Below, piece by piece: positions 1 to 7,009 of a stretch of 19,549 bases of DNA (within the stretch, counting starts at the first letter, position 1; every line of letters begins with the position of its first letter). The notes under the pieces are model-generated. The model made no database searches. It saw nothing but the letters and a program-made list of their open reading frames with translations, and was not told the origin of the DNA. This DNA is from Acidobacteriaceae bacterium. Lineage in GTDB: Bacteria > Acidobacteriota > Terriglobia > Terriglobales > Acidobacteriaceae. The stretch is taken from positions 1,767-21,315 of the forward strand of contig PLKU01000217.1 in assembly GCA_003140705.1 (NCBI GenBank), read 5' to 3'. A program made the translations under genes and the position numbers.

Positions 1-1125
1 CGCCGCCGACACCCCCACTTCGATGGGGGCGTTAGGCGTCTTGCGCGAGGCCAGGCATTCCACGAAATTCTTCATGTGGGAAACCGTGCCGTCGATCTTG
101 GACTTCACTTCCAGGATCGGCTGCGACGGCTGCGGATCCTCGCTGTAGCGCGGGAATTCCTGGTAGACGGAGAACCCGCCGCGCCACAGCCGCATCGCAG
201 CCTTGGTGCCGCGAATCATCAGCCCGCCGCCTTCGATGTAACCGAGCAGCGCGCAATCGAATTCCACCATCGCGTGGCCCGGGTAGGATAGCGCGGCGCT
301 CATGGTGTCGGGCGTTTGCCGTTGCGCCAGAACTGCGGTGAATCCATTGGCGGTGGCGCGCGACGGCATGTCGGCGCCCATGATCCAATGCGCCACATCC
401 ACCCAGTGGATGAATAAGTCGGTCATGGCGCCGCCGCCGAAATCCCAATACCAGCGCCAGTTGGCGTATTGATCGGCATCGAAGGGGCGCTCGGAGGCGG
501 AGCCGAGGAAGCGCTTCCAATCGAGCTTGTTGATGTCGAAATTGCCCGGTCTGCCCGCCGTGAGATGGTTCTGATACCAATAGGTGCGAATGAACGTGAC
601 CTGGCCCAACCGGCCATTCGAGATCTCATCTCGAGCCTGCGCGAAATGCTCCCAACTCCTCTGCTGGAGGCCGATCTGCACGACGCGATTGGAGTCGCGC
701 ACCGCCGCGACGAGCGGTTCGCTCTCCGCCAGCGAGTGCGTGACCGGCTTCTCGCAATAGATATCTTTCCCCGCGCGCAAGGCATCCAGCAGGATCGGCA
801 CATGCCAATGGTCGGGGGTGGCGATGACCACGGCATCCACGTCCTTGCGGTCGAGCAGCGCGTGGTGGTCGCCGTATTCCTGGGCGTTCGGTGCGTGCGC
901 CGCTTTGGTGGTGACCAGATGCGGCTGGTAGACATCGCAGATCGCCACGATGTCGTTCGACTCGATCTGATTGAGGGCGCCCAGAAGAGTCTGGCCGCGT
1001 TGCCCGGTGCCGATGGCGCCGATCCGGACGCGGTCATTGGCGCCGAGAATCCGGCTATACGACGCCGCCGTGGCGAGTGTGGCGCCGACAAAACGACGGC
1101 GGCCGAAGGAGTTGGTGAGAGGCAT
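1..1125 (-). CDS. Gfo/Idh/MocA family oxidoreductase, Tat-exported, 3' end cut by window
   Basis: This is an NAD(P)-dependent sugar or cyclitol oxidoreductase; the substrate cannot be told from sequence. It reads without a stop for 375 codons from ATG at 1125 to the window edge, so the C-terminus is missing (secreted members usually exceed 400 residues). The N-terminus has a twin-arginine-like signal (GRRRFVGATLA, residues 8-18). A Rossmann nucleotide-binding loop follows (GAIGTGQRG, residues 36-44), then the family signature EKP at residues 125-127 within YCEKPVTHSL. The second half carries the alpha/beta dimerisation domain (FGGGAMTDLFIHWVDVAHW). Open frames on the plus strand here are shadows. 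The start is chosen because it gives the Tat signal directly before the Rossmann fold. No good Shine-Dalgarno lies upstream; a TATACT hexamer sits 9 nt before the ATG. Solibacter-like genomes carry many Tat-exported members of this family (known, from memory). Confidence 0.9.
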   Translation of the reverse strand, partial: MPLTNSFGRRRFVGATLATAASYSRILGANDRVRIGAIGTGQRGQTLLGALNQIESNDIVAICDVYQPHLVTTKAAHAPNAQEYGDHHALLDRKDVDAVVIATPDHWHVPILLDALRAGKDIYCEKPVTHSLAESEPLVAAVRDSNRVVQIGLQQRSWEHFAQARDEISNGRLGQVTFIRTYWYQNHLTAGRPGNFDINKLDWKRFLGSASERPFDADQYANWRWYWDFGGGAMTDLFIHWVDVAHWIMGADMPSRATANGFTAVLAQRQTPDTMSAALSYPGHAMVEFDCALLGYIEGGGLMIRGTKAAMRLWRGGFSVYQEFPRYSEDPQPSQPILEVKSKIDGTVSHMKNFVECLASRKTPNAPIEVGVSAA

Positions 1126-1137
1126 TCTGTTCGCAGT

Positions 1138-1161
1138 ATACGACGAAGCGGCGCGTCGTAT
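1138..1161. promoter_or_regulatory. Perfect 8-8-8 inverted repeat at the oxidoreductase start region
   Basis: ATACGACG at 1138-1145 and CGTCGTAT at 1154-1161 are exact reverse complements separated by 8 nt. The inner edge overlaps the candidate -10 hexamer (TATACT on the minus strand, plus-strand positions 1135-1140), which lies 9 nt before the oxidoreductase ATG. The position fits a dimeric repressor operator covering the promoter. It could instead form a hairpin if transcription starts further upstream. No regulator gene lies next to it in the window. Confidence 0.45.
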
Positions 1162-1314
1162 TGGGTAGGGACGGTCTTTTTTCCCTGATTTACGCCCCGG
1201 ATCGCTTCACCTGGAAATCGATTTCTTCCGTGTACATCGCCCGGTGGCCTGTTCCCTCACCAGCCTGTCTCCCATTCGCGGCATTTAGAAACCTTTCCGG
1301 CATCTTTATAACTC

Positions 1315-1342
1315 TTGACTTATATTAGCCTTGCGTTATAAT
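1315..1342 (+). promoter_or_regulatory. Near-consensus sigma70-type promoter of the toxin-antitoxin pair
   Basis: TTGACT at 1315-1320 and a perfect TATAAT at 1337-1342 are separated by 16 bp. The expected transcription start (about 7 nt after the -10) coincides with the GTG start codon of the toxin at 1349, so the transcript would be leaderless or nearly so. No Shine-Dalgarno is seen before the GTG. This is the strongest promoter-like match found in the window. Confidence 0.75.
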
Positions 1343-1348
1343 TTGAGT

Positions 1349-1726
1349 GTGGCCTGGGAGGTCGAGGTTACAGATGAATTCAAAGCTTGGTGGAACGGGC
1401 TCACCGAAGCCGAACGCGTATCGATCGAGAGATCCGTTTTGCTGCTGGAAGAGCGTGGCCCCCATCTCCCATTTCCGTACAGCGGCAGCGTAAACGGCTC
1501 GCGCCATTCCGCTATGCGTGAACTCCGCGTGCAACACCAAGGCCACCCATACCGGGTGCTTTACATTTTCGACCCCCGCCGCGTGGCGCTCTTGCTGGTG
1601 GGCGGCGACAAAACCGGCGATGACCGCTGGTACGAGAAAAACGTACCGCTGGCAGATCGGAATTACGACAACTACCTTGCCGAGATCGAGGAGGAAGACA
1701 ATGCCAAGGACGACAAAGTTCAGTGA
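1349..1726 (+). CDS. RelE/HigB-like (phage Gp49, DUF891 type) toxin
   Basis: This is the probable toxin of a type II toxin-antitoxin module; relatives are ribosome-dependent mRNA interferases. It has 125 residues from GTG 1349, beginning MAWEVEVTDEFKAWW, a usual start for this family. Diagnostic stretches are the LLEERGPHLPFPYSGSV segment, then MRELRVQHQGHPYRVLYIFDP and the LLVGGDKTGDDRWYEKNVPLAD C-terminal block, which carries basic and aromatic residues typical of Gp49/HigB toxins. The frame stays open to a TTG at 1331, but that codon lies upstream of the -10 box, so GTG 1349 is preferred. The stop (1724-1726) lies inside the antitoxin gene, a 26-bp overlap. Toxin-first order is typical of the HigBA/Tad-Ata group. 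The reading frame is intact. Confidence 0.85.
   Translation: MAWEVEVTDEFKAWWNGLTEAERVSIERSVLLLEERGPHLPFPYSGSVNGSRHSAMRELRVQHQGHPYRVLYIFDPRRVALLLVGGDKTGDDRWYEKNVPLADRNYDNYLAEIEEEDNAKDDKVQ
1689..1694 (+). promoter_or_regulatory. Shine-Dalgarno AGGAGG of the antitoxin gene
   Basis: AGGAGG lies 6 nt before ATG 1701, inside the 3' end of the toxin gene. It fixes the antitoxin start and contrasts with the toxin, which has no such site. The antitoxin is therefore expected to be translated more strongly from the shared mRNA, the usual requirement for a toxin-antitoxin pair. Confidence 0.7.
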
Positions 1727-2018
1727 ACTTCGGGCGAAGATGTCGCCGGAAGCCCGGGCCGAAGCCCGAAGTCTCGCCGACAAGGATCTCAAAGAGATGC
1801 CGCTGCACGAACTGCGCGCCGCCCGCCAACTGACACAGCAACAACTCGCGCAGACCCTTGACATGACGCAGGCGGCGGTTTCGCAACTGGAGCAACGCAC
1901 GGATGTCTACCTCAGTACGCTCGAGAACTTCGTTGAAGCGATGGGCGGACGGCTGGAAATGTACGCTGTGTTTCCCGATGGAAAAGTGAAACTGGGTCTC
2001 GGGCGGGAAGCATCGTAG
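1701..2018 (+). CDS. XRE-family helix-turn-helix antitoxin
   Basis: This 105-residue partner of the upstream toxin would bind and neutralise it and probably repress the shared promoter, as in HigA/Ata-type systems. The helix-turn-helix spans roughly residues 33-60 (LHELRAARQLTQQQLAQTLD, then MTQAAVSQLEQRTDVYLSTL), followed by FVEAMGGRLEMYAVFPDGKV, a tail common in this antitoxin group. The start at 1701 is set by the AGGAGG site and by the 26-bp overlap with the toxin stop. The frame is open upstream to 1518, but that part is the toxin gene read in another frame. The N-terminus (MPRTTKFSELRAKMSPEARAE) is charged and may form the toxin-binding helix (inference). Confidence 0.88.
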   Translation: MPRTTKFSELRAKMSPEARAEARSLADKDLKEMPLHELRAARQLTQQQLAQTLDMTQAAVSQLEQRTDVYLSTLENFVEAMGGRLEMYAVFPDGKVKLGLGREAS

Positions 2019-2149
2019 CCCTTAAGCCCGCCACGTCGAGGCCCACCATCGCTTGGAACGGGTGGACACCGCTATCGGTGCCGCGTCCCCGAAGCAGCCC
2101 TATGTGCCGCGGCGGACGTTCCGAAGGTACGCGCTCTTCCGGCAGCCTG

Positions 2150-4840
2150 CTAAGACAGCAGTAACTCCAGATCCTCGCTCTTTAAGTCGCGAATCAGACT
2201 ATTATCTTCGCTTAAGATCGCGTCCGCCAAGTCCCGCTTAGTCTTCTGCAACTCCAACACTTTCTCTTCCACCGTATCTTTCGCGATTAGCCGGTAAGCG
2301 AATACCGGCCGCGTCTGGCCGATGCGGTGCGCGCGGTCCACCGCCTGCGCTTCCACCGCCGGGTTCCACCAGGGATCCAGCAGGAACACATACTCCGCCG
2401 CCGTCAGATTCAGCCCCAGGCCGCCGGCCTTCAGACTGATCAGAAACAGCCCGCATTCCGGATCGTTCTGAAATGTCTCCACGTGCGTCTGCCGGTGCGT
2501 CGTCGCGCCGTCCAGGTACTCGTAACGCACGCCCGCCTTGTCCAATCGCCGCCGCACAATCGCCAGCAGACTGGTGAATTGCGAAAACACCAGCGCCTTA
2601 TGGCCTTCCTCGCGGACCTCCGCCAGTTGCGCCAGCAACACTTCCAGCTTGGCGCTGGGCTCGTCCACCCGCTTCGGATCGAGCAGCCCCGGATGGCACG
2701 CCGCCTGCCGCAGCCGCAGCAGCGCCTCCAGCACGTGGATCTTCGACCGTCCCAGCCCTTCCGTCCGCACCCGCTCCAATAGCGAGAGCCGATAGTGATC
2801 GCGCAACTCCTCGTAGTGCTTTTTCTGCGCGCCTTCCAACTCGCAGAAAATGGTCTGTTCGGTTTTCGCGGGCAACTCTCGTGCCACCTGCTGTTTGGTG
2901 CGCCGCAGAATAAACGGGCGTAGCGCCTGCGCCAGCAGTTGTCGCGCTTCCTCGCTCGGATTGCGCGCCAGCCCGCCCGACATTTGCAGCACCCGCGCCT
3001 CGCCCAGCATGCCGGGATTCAGAAACTCGAACAGGCTCCACAACTCGCCCAGATGATTCTCCACCGGCGTGCCGCTCAACGCCAGCCGATGCCTGCCGCG
3101 CAACAGCCGCACCGCTTTGGCCGACGCCGTGGTCGCATTCTTGATGGCCTGCGCTTCGTCCAGCACCGCCAGCCGCCAACAGGTTTCCGTGAGCCAGGGA
3201 ATGCGCAGCAGGGTGCCGTAGCTGGCAATCACCACGTCGACGTCAGCCAGGGAATCCGCCGACAAGGTCTTAAGACTGTCGCTCGACATCGCCGAGGTGT
3301 GGGCGACCATCACCTTTAGACTGGGCGCAAAGCGCTCCAGTTCCGCGGCCCAGTTGGCGAGCAGCGACGCAGGAGCAACCAGCAGCCTGGGCTTGTCGTT
3401 ATCGAGTTTTCCGAGGGACTGTTTCTTGAGCACCAGCAGCAGCGAAAGCACTTGAATGGTCTTGCCCAATCCCATGTCATCGGCCAGACACGCTCCCAGC
3501 CCCAGCTTCGCCAGCAGATAGAGCCAACGCATGCCCACCTGCTGATAAGGCCGCAGAGTTCCCTCCAGCGCCTTGCCGGGATCGATCTTGCCCAACCCCT
3601 CCTGGCTGCGTAATCCTTTCAGGGTCTCGGCAAGCCAGGGGCCGGCGGTCACTTGCGCCCAGTCAGCCTCGACGCTCTCGGCGTCGCCATCCGTGGCATC
3701 GAGATTTGCTCCGGCCAACATGCGCATCGCTTCGCCGAAGTTCATTCCATGCCGGGCCGCGGCGCGCTCTGCTTCGCTGAACCGGTCGATCATGCGGCCG
3801 AGCTGTTCGCGATCCACCTCGACCCAGCGCCCTCGCACGAGCGCCAGCCCCTCGGTCCCGGCCAGCAGAGTGCGAATTTCGGCAGCGGTTAACGACTCGC
3901 CGTCGAGCGTGACGTCCATGTGGAAGTCGAGCAGCGCGTCCTGGCCAACCAGCGATGGAGCAACGCCGCCCACCCTGGCCGTGACGCGGGGACGTGGCGG
4001 GCGATGCGCCGGCCACGTCGCCGGCATGCGCACGACGATGCCTGCCTGTTCCAGCTGCGGGCAATCACGTAAGAACTGCGAGGTTTCACTGGGAGTCCAG
4101 CGCAGCGGGTGGAAGATCTCGCCGCTATCCACCATGGCCTTCAGCCACGGGCAATTCTCCGCAGCTCGTTGCACAGGGAGCAGCAGCGACAAGAGCCGGT
4201 CCCGATTGGCAGGCCCCTCGTACTCGCGCAGAGCCTGTCCCAAAGGCAGATGCTGCGCCTTGGAGTTGGCCGAGAGCCGCACGGTGTAGGTGGCCAGGAA
4301 GGCGAAGGGCGACTCCGCATCACTGCGGTTTTCAGCCAGATTGAAACAGACCCGGCCAACCAGATTCCAGGCCGGATTGCGGCGCTTCAGGAACTCCTGC
4401 ACCCCGCACCGCTGCTCAGACAACTCAACCTGAAGCGCCTTGTCCGTCTCCTGCCACAACGCGCGCAACACGGCACTAGTTAGATACTCGGCCCCGGTCA
4501 TTAGAGGCGCGGCCATGGCCAGCCACTCCAGCTCCGCATCCGGCGGCGGCACAACTGTTTCCACCGTCCTTATGTCGAGCGCATCCGCGGAGAGACTTGG
4601 GTGCGTGCAAAGCGCGGTGACGTAGCGAGCGGAAAACTCACGCCAATACGAGAAGACCGCAGGCAACGCCGTACCCACTTCGCTGGCTCCGAGTTGCAGA
4701 AGTCCATGGCCCGCGCCGCGCGCGAACGAACACATCAAGCGCTGCGCTACCCCCGCGTCGAGCGCAAGGGCGTCGTCCTCCTGTGCCAGCGAGAGGTGTC
4801 CATGAGGAGTCAGAACGGGAGCGAGCAACACCGGATACAT
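2150..4840 (-). CDS. SNF2-family DEAD/DEAH-box helicase with bacterial SNF2-associated domain
   Basis: This is an ATP-dependent double-stranded DNA translocase of the bacterial SNF2/RapA-like type; its cellular role is not assigned. It has 896 residues from ATG 4840. The region around residues 250-390 matches the bacterial SNF2 helicase-associated domain (MPATWPAHRPPRPRVTARVG and the following RGRWVEVDREQLGRMIDRF). The helicase core shows motif I DDMGLGKT (Lys460), motif II DEAQ (561-564), motif III LSGTPVEN, and in the C-terminal lobe KALVFSQFTSLL, LISLKAGGLGLNLTAA, DPWWNPAVEAQAVDRAHRIG (about 820-840). Many relatives carry an N-terminal SWIM zinc finger, but none is visible here. TTG 4846 is a possible alternative start. 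ATG 4840 is preferred because TTGTCT-N18-TAGGTT ends 6 nt before it. It converges on the toxin-antitoxin pair. Confidence 0.93.
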   Translation of the reverse strand: MYPVLLAPVLTPHGHLSLAQEDDALALDAGVAQRLMCSFARGAGHGLLQLGASEVGTALPAVFSYWREFSARYVTALCTHPSLSADALDIRTVETVVPPPDAELEWLAMAAPLMTGAEYLTSAVLRALWQETDKALQVELSEQRCGVQEFLKRRNPAWNLVGRVCFNLAENRSDAESPFAFLATYTVRLSANSKAQHLPLGQALREYEGPANRDRLLSLLLPVQRAAENCPWLKAMVDSGEIFHPLRWTPSETSQFLRDCPQLEQAGIVVRMPATWPAHRPPRPRVTARVGGVAPSLVGQDALLDFHMDVTLDGESLTAAEIRTLLAGTEGLALVRGRWVEVDREQLGRMIDRFSEAERAAARHGMNFGEAMRMLAGANLDATDGDAESVEADWAQVTAGPWLAETLKGLRSQEGLGKIDPGKALEGTLRPYQQVGMRWLYLLAKLGLGACLADDMGLGKTIQVLSLLLVLKKQSLGKLDNDKPRLLVAPASLLANWAAELERFAPSLKVMVAHTSAMSSDSLKTLSADSLADVDVVIASYGTLLRIPWLTETCWRLAVLDEAQAIKNATTASAKAVRLLRGRHRLALSGTPVENHLGELWSLFEFLNPGMLGEARVLQMSGGLARNPSEEARQLLAQALRPFILRRTKQQVARELPAKTEQTIFCELEGAQKKHYEELRDHYRLSLLERVRTEGLGRSKIHVLEALLRLRQAACHPGLLDPKRVDEPSAKLEVLLAQLAEVREEGHKALVFSQFTSLLAIVRRRLDKAGVRYEYLDGATTHRQTHVETFQNDPECGLFLISLKAGGLGLNLTAAEYVFLLDPWWNPAVEAQAVDRAHRIGQTRPVFAYRLIAKDTVEEKVLELQKTKRDLADAILSEDNSLIRDLKSEDLELLLS

Positions 4841-4846
4841 ACACAA

Positions 4847-4876
4847 AACCTAGCAGCAACAACGGCTTTGAGACAA
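4847..4876 (-). promoter_or_regulatory. Candidate promoter of the SNF2 gene, abutting the start codon
   Basis: On the minus strand, TTGTCT (4876-4871), an 18-bp spacer and TAGGTT (4852-4847) precede ATG 4840 with 6 nt between. There is no Shine-Dalgarno at normal spacing. The arrangement implies transcription starting at or next to the ATG. The hexamers match the sigma70 consensus only partly. Confidence 0.4.
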
Positions 4877-5014
4877 AAGCTCACCGCTCACGAGTACCAA
4901 CGAAGGAGGCAGTCGGACGCGCATTCCGCAGCTGAGCTTGGGCTTGAGGAAGAGCGCGGCCAGCCGGTGGAACACGGGCCCTACTAGGTTTGCCCCGCCC
5001 GCGTCCGTGTCCGG

Positions 5015-5668
5015 CTATTCTCCTCTGAGGTTTTCGATGAGTAGACATAGGTAGGCCTCGGCGCCGATTTCCTCGATCAGCTTGGCGCTGGCCGCGACCC
5101 ATTGTTCGACGGGAACCACTGGTTCCGGTGGTTCAGCGATCCAGGGAGCAACCCGATCCAAGCAGTAAATGGGGTTGCACACCATCTTCCTGATGTCCTC
5201 GGTCGACATCTCCCCGGGGATCCCTGCGGTTGCCGCCGCGCGCCCAGCCAGATGTTCAAGCACAACTCGGGGCATTTGCAATTCATCTTGAAGGCCGGCA
5301 ACCGACGGGTTGGACGACGGCTCCGGCGCCCTTCGGTATATGGGATTCTTCTCGTGTTTCAGGGCTTCGGTCAGCTCCTTGACCGTAGGGTCCGGCTTCG
5401 TGCAGACCTCGTTGAACACCGGGTATGCTCGCTCGTAGATCGAGGACTCCAACTGCTCGCTCATATCTTCGAAACGCAGAGGCAGCGTTCCGCCTTCACT
5501 GGGCCTCGTGCCGAGCTTGAAGTGGACAGCAATCGCGTGTTCTAGCTGCATCAGCTCGGCGGCATCGGGGTTGTCGACCTCATCCAGAACATCGGCAACC
5601 TCAACCTCAGACTCCCCGGCAGCAAGTGACACATCTCCGTTGGACCAGCGACATAAGTATATGGGCAT
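5015..5668 (-). CDS. Hypothetical protein, 217 residues
   Basis: Function not recognised. The N-terminus MPIYLCRWSNGDVSLAAGES with a following acidic helix (EVEVADVLDEVDNPDAAELM) resembles a group of hypothetical proteins that start MPxYxCRWxNGDVS (from memory, no search run). The protein is acidic, with no signal peptide or membrane segment. The C-terminal part (NPIYCLDRVAPWIAEPPEPV, then VPVEQWVAASAKLIEEIGAE) is Pro/Trp-rich then helical. Its NPIY...(I/V)(V/D)xEQW pattern faintly recalls the linker of large serine recombinases, but this is too short to conclude anything. A GGAAG before ATG 5668 is a weak Shine-Dalgarno. Coding is supported by uninterrupted length and a plausible protein composition. 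It stands alone upstream of the tRNA-associated region. Confidence 0.7.
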   Translation of the reverse strand: MPIYLCRWSNGDVSLAAGESEVEVADVLDEVDNPDAAELMQLEHAIAVHFKLGTRPSEGGTLPLRFEDMSEQLESSIYERAYPVFNEVCTKPDPTVKELTEALKHEKNPIYRRAPEPSSNPSVAGLQDELQMPRVVLEHLAGRAAATAGIPGEMSTEDIRKMVCNPIYCLDRVAPWIAEPPEPVVPVEQWVAASAKLIEEIGAEAYLCLLIENLRGE

Positions 5669-6250
5669 TAGTCTTCCATTCTGCTCAAGGCCGTGTGCTG
5701 TTGTCTAGGGACAAACTCGTTACCACCGGACTAACCTATTCGGCCCGACTTCGGCTTGCTTGCCCGTAAGCGTTCTTTCGAACAGCAGCAATAGTAGAAC
5801 AATTGGCCATATCTCGAGGGCCCGATTGGGGAGTTCGGCCAGAACTACGCTAGAACCGCGGTTCGTCGGCCACAACCCCAAAGGAGGGGGGCTTAATCGG
5901 TGTTGCGGCCGCTGACGACGCGGGTGCCCGCTTTCGGCCTCCTCGCCGAACGGGAGGGCGACTCGAATTTTGAAGCACTGCGGTTGCAAAAGCGATTACG
6001 GTATCTCACGGAAGTGCCCATCCGTATTCGGCAAGTCCGTCACATCAATGGGAGCCTACTCTTCCGGGTCAGTAGATTAGTCCTGGGAAGACGGCATGGC
6101 GTGGGGGAATCCAACTGATCGGCTACAATCTGGAGAAGGTGCCCCTTAGGTGGGATGGTCCCCATTTGTCGAAATCAAAGAACAACTTCTGAATGGCTGT
6201 GCAGTTGGCAGGAGTCTTCATTCACGGCTGGTCGAAATCCTGACGGTGCA
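5669..6250. other. 582-bp stretch with no convincing gene
   Basis: Short open frames exist here (89 codons on minus at 5720-5989, 72 codons on plus at 5900-6118), but neither has a recognisable motif, a Shine-Dalgarno or a plausible protein composition. The stretch leads into the first copy of the direct repeat. It may be eroded mobile-element sequence, but no transposase or integrase fragment could be recognised. Confidence 0.5.
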
Positions 6251-6399
6251 GGTACAGTAGCGGTACACTCGTCAGCTACGGTCTTCACCGGAAAGTTGCG
6301 CTAAACTACGCTTGCTCAGTCATTTAGCCCTCCGCTTAATTACGCTCATATTTGCTGTATTATCAAAGACTTACAGTGATAGTACCGGACTCATAATCC
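6251..6399 (+). repeat. Direct repeat copy A: attachment-arm-like sequence ending in a tRNA anticodon stem-loop
   Basis: This 149-bp block aligns without gaps to 8367-8515 with about 113 identical positions by hand count. It starts with GGTACAGTAGCGGTACAC (identical in both copies), contains TTACGCT-like motifs, and ends with GGACTCATAATCC (6387-6399), the anticodon stem-loop of a CAU tRNA. After that the tRNA similarity stops, unlike copy B. The structure resembles an integrase arm region next to the tRNA-derived core of an integrative element. It lies 74 bp before the intact tRNA. Confidence 0.7.
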
Positions 6400-6473
6400 T
6401 TACGCTTGATTGCTGTAGATTACGATTAAATACCGTGCAGTTCTGGAGGAGGACGGCGGAAGAAATCATGTAA

Positions 6474-6550
6474 GGGCCCATAGCTCAATCGGTTAGAGCA
6501 GAGCACTCATAATGCTTTGGTTCCAGGTTCGAGTCCTGGTGGGCCCACCA
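6474..6550 (+). tRNA. tRNA with CAU anticodon (probably tRNA-Ile2, possibly elongator tRNA-Met)
   Basis: A complete 77-nt cloverleaf: acceptor GGGCCCA/TGGGCCC perfect over 7 bp, D-arm GCTC/GAGC with a GG-containing 9-nt loop, anticodon arm GAGCA/TGCTT (one G-T pair) with loop CTCATAA, 5-nt variable loop TGGTT, T-arm CCAGG/CCTGG with loop TTCGAGT, discriminator A, and an encoded CCA. CAU is used by elongator Met and by Ile2, which reads AUA after lysidine modification of C34. The AGCAG before the anticodon stem and CTTTGGT after it recall the E. coli Ile2 tRNA more than elongator Met, so Ile2 is favoured, without certainty. It appears to serve as the attachment site of the element to its right. 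Confidence 0.95.
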
Positions 6551-6572
6551 AATCTGCCTTTCTCCTTGTTTG

Positions 6573-6590
6573 GGTACATTGCCGGTACAG
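6573..6590 (+). promoter_or_regulatory. Paired GGTACA motif just downstream of the tRNA
   Basis: GGTACATTGCCGGTACAG starts 23 bp after the CCA end of the tRNA. It matches the layout of GGTACAGTAGCGGTACAC in repeats A and B: two GGTACA units with starts 11 bp apart. A third occurrence beside the tRNA fits an integrase arm-type binding site on the other side of the core. The binding role is inferred. Confidence 0.45.
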
Positions 6591-6626
6591 TGGTCGGGAC
6601 TCGTTGCCAGGCCAAGTTCGATTAAT

Positions 6627-7007
6627 TCATAGAATCCTCTCCGATTGGCACTTTCTGGATTTGGTCAGAAGTTGGGAGACTAGGCTAACTTGCAGGGCAT
6701 GTTTACAGCCGTCGAAGCCTACAGGGCACGTGCGGCGCGAGTAGAGAGTCACGCCCTTCTTTCTTTCCGGATCGCACCAAACAGTGACAGCATAGCGATC
6801 GCCGCCTGTCACCGAAGCCAACAGCCGGCCAATTTCTGAAACTGCCAAGCCATCGACGCGCCCCTGATTCTGATAGGCTCGGCCGCGAGAAACCGAACGC
6901 GTGCCGGCCCAGTTGGTCAGATCGTCCCAGCTCAGAGCTGCCCAGCCGTTCTTCTGAATCTGCTTGCTTTTGTTTCCCGTCGCTGTGCGCTGCCGCTTCG
7001 TGCTCAT
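6627..7007 (-). pseudogene. Truncated SWIM zinc-finger protein gene
   Basis: The 126-residue frame matches the N-terminal part of bacterial SWIM-domain proteins: WDDLTNWAGTRSVSRGRAYQ, the GRVDGLAVSEIGRLLASVTG segment, then the SWIM motif region TCPVGFDGCKHA. The motif is normally CxC...CxH. Here the first Cys is Arg (SRRTCP in place of the usual SRCTCP; codon CGC for TGC), so zinc binding should be impaired. The frame stops shortly after CKHA, where relatives usually continue for much longer, and it ends 76 bp from the tRNA. The start ATG 7007 has AAGGAAG upstream at good spacing. The SWIM assignment rests on motif memory; a short functional protein cannot be excluded. It lies 103 bp downstream of the ATPase on the same strand. 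Confidence 0.65.
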
Positions 7008-7009
7008 GA

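Noticed and set aside
423..1188. Long open frames on both strands overlapping the oxidoreductase (222 codons minus, 239 codons plus)
   Set aside because: They are Arg/Ser-rich or shadow translations of the clear Gfo/Idh/MocA reading frame, which runs from 1125 to the window edge in another frame.
1325..1900. 191- and 127-codon minus-strand frames across the toxin-antitoxin pair
   Set aside because: They lie antisense to two recognised genes with good start signals and show no motif of their own.
2030..2100. Small stem CACCG-CTAT-CGGTG between the antitoxin and SNF2 genes as a terminator
   Set aside because: Only 5 bp and no T-tract on either strand.
5720..6118. 89-codon (minus) and 72-codon (plus) frames before repeat copy A
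   Set aside because: They overlap each other on opposite strands and neither shows a recognisable domain or start signal.
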